Assembly (NCBI GenBank): GCA_027019685.1
Contig: JALUWH010000229.1
Span: 1-8,282 of the forward strand
Source of the DNA: Ghiorsea sp.
GTDB taxonomy: Bacteria > Pseudomonadota > Zetaproteobacteria > Mariprofundales > Mariprofundaceae
Length of the DNA stretch: 8,282 nucleotides
Direction: 5' to 3'
A program made the position numbers and the translations under genes. This document shows positions 1 through 5,598 of this stretch, piece by piece. Positions within the stretch are counted from its first letter, which is position 1. The number at the start of each line of letters is the position of its first letter. Below the pieces are notes generated by a model, which did not search any database, had not been told where the DNA came from, and saw nothing but the letters and a program-made list of their open reading frames with translations.

Positions 1-391
<391 letters not shown>

Positions 392-610
392 CAACCTTAA
401 AGCATTTGTGCTTTATATGACCTTATATTTAACCGATTGCTGCGTTAAATATGCTCGCTTACAGTAGTAAGCTGCGCGTATTTGCCTTGCACTCGAATAA
501 ATCTAAAGCCATATCAATACACAAATGGAATACAGTGCAAATCGCACTGCTACATACTATAAACAAAATTCAAAGTTTAGATTGTGTGTTTACCATGCAA
601 TCTCACCAGT
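392..610 (+). other. 23S-5S internal transcribed spacer with hairpins
   Basis: About 219 bp separate 23S from 5S, which is long for this spacer. I see no credible gene in it. It can fold into several hairpins. Arms 399-404/409-414 (AAAGCA/TGCTTT) close a 4-nt loop. A long interrupted hairpin spans 447-483, with outer arms AAATATGC/GCGTATTT and inner arms GCTTAC/GTAAGC around loop AGTA. A third has arms 533-538/544-549 (CAGTGC/GCACTG). These are plausible RNase processing structures in the pre-rRNA, but that role is inferred. An exact 9-nt direct repeat, ACCATGCAA, sits at 386-394 and 592-600, bracketing the spacer. Confidence 0.75.
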
Positions 611-728
611 TTCTTGGTGTCCATAGCGAGGAAGTAACGCCTGATCCCATCCCGAACTCAGAAGCGAAGTGCCTTAGCGCCGATGGTACTGTAGCGTTCG
701 CTACGGGAGAGTAGGTCGATGCCAAGAA
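611..728 (+). rRNA. rrf: 5S ribosomal RNA
   Basis: This is the 5S rRNA of the large subunit, about 118 nt. The ends pair as helix I: TTCTTGG at 611-617 with CCAAGAA at 722-728. The internal conserved core is present, including CCCATCCCGAACTCAGAAG (loop B/C region, about 645-664) and CGATGGTACTGT and GGGAGAGTAGG toward the 3' end. It is the last gene of the rrn operon, followed directly by a strong terminator. End positions come from the terminal helix and may be off by 1-3 nt. Confidence 0.95.
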
Positions 729-736
729 TTTAATCC

Positions 737-778
737 AAGCCCACTGTAGAGTCTTAATCGATTCCAGTGGGCTTTTTT
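737..778 (+). terminator. Rho-independent terminator of the rrn operon
   Basis: Arms AAGCCCACTG (737-746) and CAGTGGGCTT (765-774) form a 10-bp stem. It is prolonged inward by GAGTC/GATTC (749-753/760-764) and followed by a run of six T at 773-778. It lies 8 nt after 5S and so ends the rRNA transcript. Confidence 0.93.
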
Positions 779-814
779 CATAAAGTGGAGAAAGAAAAAA
801 TAGGAATTTATAGG

Positions 815-852
815 TTGACAATAGGGTGTCTCATTCCTATGTTTCGCCGCGC
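815..852 (+). promoter_or_regulatory. Promoter of the tRNA-Asn gene, stable-RNA type
   Basis: A perfect -35 box TTGACA (815-820) is followed by a 17-nt spacer and a -10-like TATGTT (838-843, 4 of 6 consensus bases). Just downstream is a GC-rich discriminator, TCGCCGCGC (844-852), the kind seen at stringently controlled rRNA/tRNA promoters. Transcription would begin about 4-6 nt before the mature tRNA. The operon terminator upstream supports an independent promoter here. The assignment is by sequence pattern only. Confidence 0.72.
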
Positions 853-855
853 TAA

Positions 856-931
856 TCCCCGATAGTTCAGTTGGTAGAACGGTGGACTGTTAATCCATAT
901 GTCGCAGGTTCGAGTCCTGCTCGGGGAGCCA
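856..931 (+). tRNA. tRNA-Asn (anticodon GUU)
   Basis: The 76-nt tRNA has the CCA encoded. Acceptor arms are TCCCCGA (856-862) and TCGGGGA (921-927), then G and CCA (929-931). The D arm is GTTC/GAAC. The anticodon stem is GTGGA/TCCAT around loop CTGTTAA (887-893), with GTT at 889-891. The T arm contains GGTTCGAGTCC. It closely matches the usual bacterial tRNA-Asn. U33-G34-U35 makes it a queuosine substrate type, and A37 (position 892) after U36 is a t6A site type. It lies alone between its own promoter and terminator, not inside the rrn transcript. Confidence 0.98.
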
Positions 932-936
932 TATTT

Positions 937-975
937 AAAAAGGTTTATACACTTGATGTGTATAAACCTTTTTTT
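937..975 (+). terminator. Rho-independent terminator of the tRNA-Asn gene
   Basis: A perfect inverted repeat has 16-nt arms (937-952 and 958-973), a core GGTTTATACAC/GTGTATAAACC and a 5-nt loop TTGAT, and ends in a T run to 975. It starts 6 nt after the tRNA CCA end. The A/T flanks mean it could also act on the opposite strand, but no minus-strand gene ends here. Confidence 0.93.
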
Positions 976-1016
976 ATGCGTTAGTTTTGCTGCATTGATA
1001 TTGATAAGGAGTTTGG

Positions 1017-2030
1017 ATGCGTGTTTTAGGCATAGAATCATCGTGCGATGAAACTGCTGTTGCCATTTATGAACAGGGTAAGGGTATTATAGCTGAATCA
1101 GTGGCATCACAAATCGAAACACACGCCAAGTTTGGTGGTGTTGTGCCAGAAGTAGCATCACGGGAACACTTAAAGGTACTTCCATCATTAACACAGCAAG
1201 TATTGTCTGCTGCAGACTGTGATTGGTCTTCTATTGATGGTATTGCCGTTACGGCAGGCCCTGGGTTGATGGGGGCATTGCTGGTTGGTGTGACTTATGC
1301 ACGAAGTGTTGGCTTGGTGAATAATATACAAGTGTTGCCAGTGCATCATATGGAAGGTCACCTGTTTGCTCCGGGGTTAAGTGATGAAGGTTTGCCGAAC
1401 TTTCCTTTTATGTCCTTGCTGGTTTCAGGTGGGCATACATTATTGATTCGTGTGGATGGCTTGGGGCAATATAAGGTAGTTGGGCAAACGATTGATGATG
1501 CTGCGGGCGAATGTTTTGATAAAGCAGCACGTGTACTTGGTTTACCATACCCTGGAGGTCCCGAAATTGCCAAGCTTGCAATAACGGGTGATGCAATGCA
1601 GTTTAAACTTCCACGCCCTATGCTTAACAAACCTAACCATAACTTTAGTTTCTCAGGGCTTAAAACAGCAGTGATGTATGCCGCTAAAGGTTGTGAGAAT
1701 TTTAATGCTCAGGCTAAAGCAGATTTAGCTGCAGCAACTGAAGATGCGATTGCAGATGTTTTGGTGAAAAAAGCTATGAAAGCTTGCCAAGATGAATGTG
1801 TTTCAAGTCTTGTGATTGCTGGCGGTGTTGCTGCGAATAAAACATTGAGAGAAAAACTGGGGCAAGCTTCAGTAAAGCATGATGTGCAGGTTGTTGTACC
1901 TGATTTGGCATACTGCACAGATAATGCAGCAATGATTGCTTATGCAGGCTTTTTGCGTTTTATGAAAAATGATAAAATAACAGATGATTGGGATGCCAAT
2001 CCACGATGGAAATTAACAGACCTAACATAA
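1017..2030 (+). CDS. tsaD: TsaD, tRNA N6-threonylcarbamoyladenosine transferase subunit
   Basis: TsaD (Gcp/YgjD/Kae1 family) is the catalytic subunit that moves threonylcarbamoyl from TC-AMP to A37 of ANN-decoding tRNAs. It works with TsaB and TsaE in the cytoplasm. The 337-aa length is normal for the family. Visible motifs are ESSCDET (7-13), the metal-binding HHMEGH with His111 and His115, SLLVSGGHT (133-141), a nucleotide-binding stretch DDAAGECFDKAARVLGLPYPGG (160-181), FSFSGLKTAV (210-219), and CTDNAAMIA (300-308) carrying the third metal ligand Asp302. The ATG start is set by an AAGGAG ribosome site at 1006-1011 and by the family N-terminus MRVLGIESS. It sits 41 nt after the tRNA terminator with no obvious promoter between them, and ends one base before a bidirectional terminator. 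All key residues are intact. Confidence 0.98.
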   Translation: MRVLGIESSCDETAVAIYEQGKGIIAESVASQIETHAKFGGVVPEVASREHLKVLPSLTQQVLSAADCDWSSIDGIAVTAGPGLMGALLVGVTYARSVGLVNNIQVLPVHHMEGHLFAPGLSDEGLPNFPFMSLLVSGGHTLLIRVDGLGQYKVVGQTIDDAAGECFDKAARVLGLPYPGGPEIAKLAITGDAMQFKLPRPMLNKPNHNFSFSGLKTAVMYAAKGCENFNAQAKADLAAATEDAIADVLVKKAMKACQDECVSSLVIAGGVAANKTLREKLGQASVKHDVQVVVPDLAYCTDNAAMIAYAGFLRFMKNDKITDDWDANPRWKLTDLT

Positions 2031-2062
2031 AAAAGGCTACTGTATTTCTACAGTAGCCTTTT
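2031..2062. terminator. Bidirectional terminator between tsaD and the convergent cytochrome-like gene
   Basis: Arms AAAAGGCTACTGT (2031-2043) and ACAGTAGCCTTTT (2050-2062) form a perfect 13-bp stem with loop ATTTCT. It begins immediately after the tsaD stop codon. Read on the minus strand the stem is followed by six T, so it also serves the gene ending at 2082. The minus orientation has the better T tract. Confidence 0.9.
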
Positions 2063-2081
2063 AAACATATTGTGTTTGTAT

Positions 2082-3344
2082 TTAGTTCAGCTTTCGTCGT
2101 ACTAAAAATACAGTGCCTAGCAAACCTAAGAACATTAGGCCTTGAGTGCCTAGACCGGTAGTCATGCAGTGAAGACCAGCGGATGCTGTGCCACTGCTGC
2201 CACTGGATGGTGCACCAATTGAGTTGGTTTTACCACTGATAAGTGGTGTTGGTGGCGTTACACTGGTCACTGCAAACTTGGCTTCGACATAGCCTGCACC
2301 ATTGGGGCTTGGAATCAAACCTGGTGTTGTTACGTTGGCAGCCACTTGCGCATATCTATCCACTTGTGCATATGTGTTGATTGAGCCTGCAGAATACACG
2401 TCAACATTTGGTGCAATATAAGCATACGAGCGAACTTGAGCATAAGGGCCAACCACTGCATAATCATCGACCACTGCGTACGCATCGATGAAAGCATAGT
2501 TATCAATCACTGCTAAAGGGCTAACTTTTGCATAAGGGTCAACTGTGGCAGTAGCTGGAACATTTGTCGCTGCTCCTAAAGCGATTGGGCTATTATTATA
2601 CTTTGCAACTGCATCAGCTTGCAAGTTTGCAGTGGTGTAAAAGTCGCATGCTGAATCATCGGTTACAGTGACAGTTACACTACCATCAAGGTAGTCTGCA
2701 CCAGCAATACAGTTTGCCGTATCAATAGGGGCGGTAGTATTGTCTTTATTATAAAATAATATGGTAGGTGCAATTAATGCGCTTGATTGGGCTGCGCCAG
2801 CTTTCAAGAAAAATTTAGCAGTAACTTTGCTAGTGGTTGTTGATGCCTTTGCTCCAAAGTCAACCATGCCACCCAATAAACCCACTACACCAGTAGGTGT
2901 CATTGGGTCTAAAGATAAGAGGTCAACAGGGCCACCAATTGTGGCTTGGGCTTGCACACCAGTTGCGGTTTTATCTGCAGGAATAAGGCTAGGCGTAATC
3001 TGATCCTCATTAAGCGCTGAACCTGCATAGGCTTCTTGCTGATTGCTAAAACCATCGCCATCAGAATCAAATGGCGCAAGATCGTTGTATGCAGTTAAAA
3101 GACCAGTGTTATCATTGGAGCGTGCTTTAAAGGCAACACCAAATGAAGTAATTACATTGCCTTCAGAAGCTGGCCCCCAATGGCATGTGGAGCAAGCAAT
3201 ACCATTGCCGCCTGAGGGAATGCCGCCTTGATGATATATGGTAGGCGCAGCAGCGGGGTAGCTTGGTTTAGCATTAGCAATTTGTATTGAGGCGATACTA
3301 GATAGGATTAAGCATGTGCCCCATAAAAACTTCTTTTTGCTCAT
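2082..3344 (-). CDS. Secreted single-heme c-type protein with left-handed beta-helix hexads and C-terminal sorting-like tail
   Basis: I do not recognise a named gene. The 420-aa protein starts with a Sec signal peptide (MSKKK, hydrophobic 7-22, likely cleavage after ANA at 23-25). A heme-attachment motif CSTCH (51-55) follows, then DSDGDGF (93-99), a calcium-type loop as in thrombospondin type-3 repeats. This N-terminal block recalls temptin-like/DSDGDG secreted domains. Residues 135-260 form a beta-rich region with two cysteines (212, 233), possibly of the 'choice-of-anchor' type (weak). Residues 262-339 are 13 uninterrupted hexads fitting [IV]-x-x-x-[AVG]-x, the left-handed beta-helix pattern, with Tyr at position 4 in eight of them. 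After a Pro/Gly/Ser linker the C-terminus has Cys393, a hydrophobic helix (402-415) and RRK, like GlyGly-, MYXO- or JDVT-CTERM sorting tails. The ATG has AGGAG 6 nt upstream (plus-strand 3351-3355). An envelope or surface redox or binding role is inferred. Confidence 0.85.
   Translation of the reverse strand: MSKKKFLWGTCLILSSIASIQIANAKPSYPAAAPTIYHQGGIPSGGNGIACSTCHWGPASEGNVITSFGVAFKARSNDNTGLLTAYNDLAPFDSDGDGFSNQQEAYAGSALNEDQITPSLIPADKTATGVQAQATIGGPVDLLSLDPMTPTGVVGLLGGMVDFGAKASTTTSKVTAKFFLKAGAAQSSALIAPTILFYNKDNTTAPIDTANCIAGADYLDGSVTVTVTDDSACDFYTTANLQADAVAKYNNSPIALGAATNVPATATVDPYAKVSPLAVIDNYAFIDAYAVVDDYAVVGPYAQVRSYAYIAPNVDVYSAGSINTYAQVDRYAQVAANVTTPGLIPSPNGAGYVEAKFAVTSVTPPTPLISGKTNSIGAPSSGSSGTASAGLHCMTTGLGTQGLMFLGLLGTVFLVRRKLN
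2328..2561 (-). repeat. 13 tandem hexapeptide repeats coding for a beta-helix
   Basis: Within the cytochrome-like gene, residues 262-339 read as 13 consecutive 6-residue units with I or V at position 1 and mostly Ala at position 5; examples are VDPYAK, IDAYAV, VGPYAQ and VDRYAQ. This is about four turns of an 18-residue left-handed beta-helix coil. The DNA shows the matching 18-bp periodicity, with recurring GCATA/GCGTA words on the plus strand. The units are diverged, so this is protein-level rather than identical DNA repetition. Confidence 0.75.
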
Positions 3345-3381
3345 TGTTCACTCCTGTGAAGTCGTTTTTCGTTTATATTAA

Positions 3382-3399
3382 GCTTTATCGCTATAAAGC
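3382..3399. promoter_or_regulatory. Perfect 7-bp inverted repeat upstream of the cytochrome-like gene
   Basis: GCTTTAT (3382-3388) and ATAAAGC (3393-3399) flank the 4-nt loop CGCT. It lies 38 bp before the minus-strand start codon, so it could be a 5'-UTR hairpin of that mRNA or a dyad operator. There is no T tract, so it is not a terminator. Function is unknown; the symmetry itself is plain. Confidence 0.4.
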
Positions 3400-3486
3400 G
3401 TGTGCAACTTTAGCATGGCAATGTAGCAAAAAGATGACGAATGTCACAAACTTATCAAGAAAGTATGTTTAGAGTGCTCAAATATA

Positions 3487-3516
3487 TAACTGTTCGTGAT
3501 AAAGGCTGGACAGTTA
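3487..3516. promoter_or_regulatory. Inverted repeat TAACTGT-N16-ACAGTTA in the divergent intergenic region
   Basis: Seven-base arms at 3487-3493 and 3510-3516 are perfect reverse complements, about 23 bp centre to centre. The repeat lies upstream of pal and of the divergent gene. It could bind a dimeric regulator on two nearby helical turns. No known operator is recognised, and chance cannot be excluded. Confidence 0.3.
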
Positions 3517-3527
3517 GGCTATTTTGT

Positions 3528-3572
3528 TGTTCAATTTGACACAGATATAGGTTTGAACAGACTCAGTATAAA
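3528..3572 (+). promoter_or_regulatory. Candidate pal operon promoter region with inverted repeat
   Basis: A perfect TTGACA occurs at 3536-3541 and a TATAAA at 3567-3572, but the 25-bp distance is too long for one sigma-70 promoter. Either the TATAAA is used with a weak -35, giving a very short leader, or the TTGACA is not a real -35. The TTGACA is framed by TGTTCAA (3528-3534) and TTGAACA (3553-3559), a perfect 7-bp inverted repeat that could be an operator. Some promoter must lie in this region because pal is the first gene on its strand. Confidence 0.35.
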
Positions 3573-3593
3573 TAATTAAGTAGAGGGGATAAC

Positions 3594-4121
3594 ATGATTT
3601 CAAAACATTATTCAAGAATGGCGTTGGTAGCTGTTGCAGCAGCAAGTTTGGTATTTGCAGGCTGTGGTGGAAAAAAAGATGATGTGACTATGGATGGACA
3701 TGCTGGTAAGGCAGGCAGTGAAATGTCTTCTGATATGAATGGGGTGAATGGTGCAGATAGCACAAGTTCAGCTGAGAACTTGGTAGCAAAACCAGCAACA
3801 AACTCTGTTTATTTTGCTTTTAATAGTGCTAAGGTGAACAGCTCAGGTAAAACGGTATTGGCAGAATATGCAGCTTGGTTGAATGCAAATAAAGATGTAA
3901 AGATTACTGTTGAGGGTAATTGTGATGAACGTGGTAGCCGTGAATATAACTTGGCACTGGGTGAAGAACGTGCCAAAGCTGTGAAAGCAGAGTTGGTTGC
4001 AGATGGTGTTAGTGCGAATCGCATCGATACGGTTTCATTTGGTGAAGAGCGTCCTGTATGCACACGATCTGGTGAAGCTTGTTGGGCACAAAATCGTCAC
4101 GGTGATATTGTTAACCGTTAA
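3594..4121 (+). CDS. pal: Pal, peptidoglycan-associated outer-membrane lipoprotein
   Basis: Pal anchors the outer membrane to peptidoglycan and partners with TolB in the Tol-Pal constriction system. The 175-aa protein begins with a lipoprotein signal (hydrophobic 9-22, lipobox FAGC, lipidated Cys24). A flexible Asp/Ser/Met-rich linker (about 27-68) follows, then an OmpA-like domain (70-173). The domain shows VYFAFNSAKV (72-81), the peptidoglycan-binding NCDERGSREYNLALGEERA (109-127, with Asp111) and the closing AQNRHGDIV (165-173, with Arg168). Where E. coli Pal has GHADERG this one has GNCDERG, a variant also common in other bacteria. The ATG follows AGGGG (3584-3588) at 5 nt spacing. It heads an operon with cpoB 14 nt downstream. 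tolB, usually next door, is not upstream; a divergent gene is there instead. Confidence 0.96.
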   Translation: MISKHYSRMALVAVAAASLVFAGCGGKKDDVTMDGHAGKAGSEMSSDMNGVNGADSTSSAENLVAKPATNSVYFAFNSAKVNSSGKTVLAEYAAWLNANKDVKITVEGNCDERGSREYNLALGEERAKAVKAELVADGVSANRIDTVSFGEERPVCTRSGEACWAQNRHGDIVNR

Positions 4122-4135
4122 TTCTAAGGTTTAAG

Positions 4136-4936
4136 ATGAAGCTTTCGTTTCTTAGATTTAAGCCACCGATTTTATCGGTGGCTTTGTCTTTGGTATTGCT
4201 GACAGGCTGTATGGCAGATAAACAACCTGATGCTTGGTTAGCAGATAAAGAGTTGGTGATACAATCTTTGCAAGATGCGCATACCAATAATGCTAAGCTC
4301 AAACAAAGCGTTGAGCTTTTAGATCAGCGTGTGATTGACCTAGAAACAGAACAGGCTAAACAAGACAGTAAAATTCGAGCGTTGGAAGCAACATTGGCAA
4401 AAAATACACATGCCAAAAAACGAGTTAAGAAAAAGAAAGCTGTTAAAAAACAGTCCAAAACACTGAATGAGAAGCTGGATAAATTGTCTGCTAAGCTTAA
4501 TCCAACAGTTGTAAAACCCGTTGAAGCCAATGCTGCAGCTTTGGCAGAGAAAAATGCTTATACAGCAGCTTACTTGGCATTAAAAAGTGGGCGCTATGAT
4601 GAGTCTTCTTATGGTTTTAGTGCTGTGATTCAAGCACACCCTGAAGGTGTATATACTGACCAAGCATATTACTGGTTGGGTGAAAGTTTGCTTGCACAGC
4701 ACCGCGATAAGGAGGCGGTAGATGCCTTTAAGCTTGTTGCGAATAAATATAAAAAGAGCCCAAAACATGCGGCAGCACTGTTAAAGCTGGCATCTGTATA
4801 TCAAACACTTCATAGACCAAAAAATGCCCGCTCAGCGCTTAAACGCGTCATTAAAGAACATCCTGATAGCCGATCAGCTGAAAGAGCTCGTATTCAGTTG
4901 GATAACTTGGCTAAGCAAAGTGGAGCGAAAAAATAA
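4136..4936 (+). CDS. cpoB: CpoB/YbgF, Tol-Pal system coordinator with coiled coil and TPRs
   Basis: CpoB is a periplasmic partner of TolA that coordinates peptidoglycan synthesis with outer-membrane constriction during division. The 266-aa protein has an N-terminal signal (hydrophobic 12-22) ending in LLTGC, so Cys25 suggests a lipoprotein, whereas E. coli CpoB is a soluble periplasmic protein. A coiled coil spans about 38-90, with regular Leu/Val/Ile spacing. A very basic stretch at 93-108 (many Lys, two runs of AAAAAA in the DNA) is followed by a second helical segment. Three TPR-like units run from about 140 to 257 (AYLALKSGRYDES, AYYWLGESL, LLKLASVYQTL). The ATG follows AAGG (4126-4129). 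A perfect hairpin covers codons 9-16. The gene ends in ATAA at the queE junction. Family identity is firm; the lipoprotein state is predicted. Confidence 0.93.
   Translation: MKLSFLRFKPPILSVALSLVLLTGCMADKQPDAWLADKELVIQSLQDAHTNNAKLKQSVELLDQRVIDLETEQAKQDSKIRALEATLAKNTHAKKRVKKKKAVKKQSKTLNEKLDKLSAKLNPTVVKPVEANAAALAEKNAYTAAYLALKSGRYDESSYGFSAVIQAHPEGVYTDQAYYWLGESLLAQHRDKEAVDAFKLVANKYKKSPKHAAALLKLASVYQTLHRPKNARSALKRVIKEHPDSRSAERARIQLDNLAKQSGAKK
4160..4184 (+). other. Terminator-like hairpin inside the cpoB signal-peptide codons
   Basis: AAGCCACCGAT (4160-4170) and ATCGGTGGCTT (4174-4184) are perfect 11-bp arms with a 3-nt TTT loop. They are followed by the T-rich TGTCTTTGG. It resembles an intrinsic terminator, although the T tract is interrupted, and it sits only 38 bp after the pal stop codon. 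It could give partial termination or 3'-end protection after pal, keeping pal mRNA above cpoB-queE-queC mRNA. The structure is seen; the function is inferred. Confidence 0.55.
4921..4935 (+). promoter_or_regulatory. Ribosome site and putative non-canonical AUA start of queE
   Basis: TGGAG (4921-4925) lies 7 nt before ATA (4933-4935), whose last two bases open the cpoB stop codon TAA (4934-4936). From this ATA the frame runs straight into the conserved QueE N-terminus. No ATG, GTG, TTG or CTG exists in this frame between the TAA stop at 4912-4914 and the GTG at 4984. A single G at 4935 would restore a classic ATGA stop/start overlap. The start is inferred and unproven. Confidence 0.5.
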
Positions 4937-5598
4937 ACAGTCCAATTGCGAAGTCACTTCGTATTCATGAAATTTATCAAAGTGTGCAAGGTGAAAGTAC
5001 ATTGGCAGGTATGCCATGTACGTTTATTCGCCTTGCAGGGTGTCCTTTGCGCTGTGTATACTGTGATACGCCACAAGCCATTCCTTTAAACTCTGGGGAA
5101 AATCAAGCTTTAGATGTGATTTTGAATGCGTTGCCGCAACCTGTAACTTCGATTGCTCTAGTCACGGGTGGTGAGCCTATGGCGCAAAAGAATTGTATTG
5201 CCTTATTAAGTGCTTTGCTCCCTTTGTATGAACATGTGCAACTGGAAACAGCAGGGGCACATGATATTTCAAAAGTTCCTGAGCAAGTGGCAATTATTTT
5301 GGATATTAAAACACCGGGTAGTGGTGAGGCGAAACGTAACCGTTGGCAAAATATGCAACATTTACGAGACAATACAGAAATTAAGTTTGTACTTACAAAT
5401 CAAGAAGATTATGTATGGGCAAAAGATATTATGGCGACTTATGACCTGGCAAAGCAATGCACAGTATTAATGTCGTGCACTTGGGGGTCGTTGAACCCTA
5501 AAGATTTGGCAGCATGGATTATTGAAGATAATTTATCAGTTCGTTTGCAACTACAACTTCATAAGTATATTTGGGATGCGGAGGCAACAGGCGTATGA
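4933..5598 (+). CDS. queE: QueE, 7-carboxy-7-deazaguanine synthase (radical SAM)
   Basis: QueE rearranges 6-carboxy-tetrahydropterin to 7-carboxy-7-deazaguanine using a 4Fe-4S cluster, SAM and Mg2+, in the preQ0/queuosine pathway. Counting from the proposed ATA start (221 aa), residues 11-26 read LRIHEIYQSVQGESTL, the family N-terminus. The radical SAM motif GCPLRCVYCDT has Cys37, Cys41 and Cys44, and VTGGEPM gives the SAM-binding GGE. With ATA the length fits the usual 210-240 aa. The only canonical start, GTG at 4984, would give 204 aa beginning at the QGE motif, has no ribosome site, and discards the conserved LRIHEIYQS. The gene follows cpoB with overlapping stop/start and overlaps queC by 4 nt (ATGA). 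Identity is firm; the start is uncertain, and a sequencing error or a weakened gene is possible. Confidence 0.9.
   Translation: MNSPIAKSLRIHEIYQSVQGESTLAGMPCTFIRLAGCPLRCVYCDTPQAIPLNSGENQALDVILNALPQPVTSIALVTGGEPMAQKNCIALLSALLPLYEHVQLETAGAHDISKVPEQVAIILDIKTPGSGEAKRNRWQNMQHLRDNTEIKFVLTNQEDYVWAKDIMATYDLAKQCTVLMSCTWGSLNPKDLAAWIIEDNLSVRLQLQLHKYIWDAEATGV

Noticed and set aside
532..563. Promoter for 5S within the rRNA spacer (TATAAA at 558-563)
   Set aside because: There is no acceptable -35 at a workable distance, and 5S is expected in the rrn transcript.
451..714. Open frame of 87 codons on the plus strand in the rRNA spacer and 5S region
   Set aside because: It runs through the 5S rRNA gene and lacks a ribosome site; its last third is translated 5S sequence.
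603..1041. Minus-strand open frames across 5S and tRNA-Asn
   Set aside because: They are antisense translations of 5S and tRNA; the SRTRTCD-type peptide is the well-known artefact of reading a tRNA T arm backwards.
1358..1918. Minus-strand open frames inside tsaD
   Set aside because: They are shadows of a well-conserved coding sequence, with no family resemblance or ribosome site.
2761..3231. Plus-strand open frames opposite the cytochrome-like gene
   Set aside because: They are antisense shadows; the minus-strand frame has the signal peptide, heme motif and ribosome site.
4400..4470. Programmed frameshift at the A-rich runs in the cpoB Lys-rich region
   Set aside because: Neither shifted frame leads to a family-like product, and the zero frame continues into intact TPRs.
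5571..5594. Upstream TTG start for queC adding eight residues
   Set aside because: The added residues do not match the family, whereas ATG 5595 overlaps the queE stop as ATGA and follows GGAGG.
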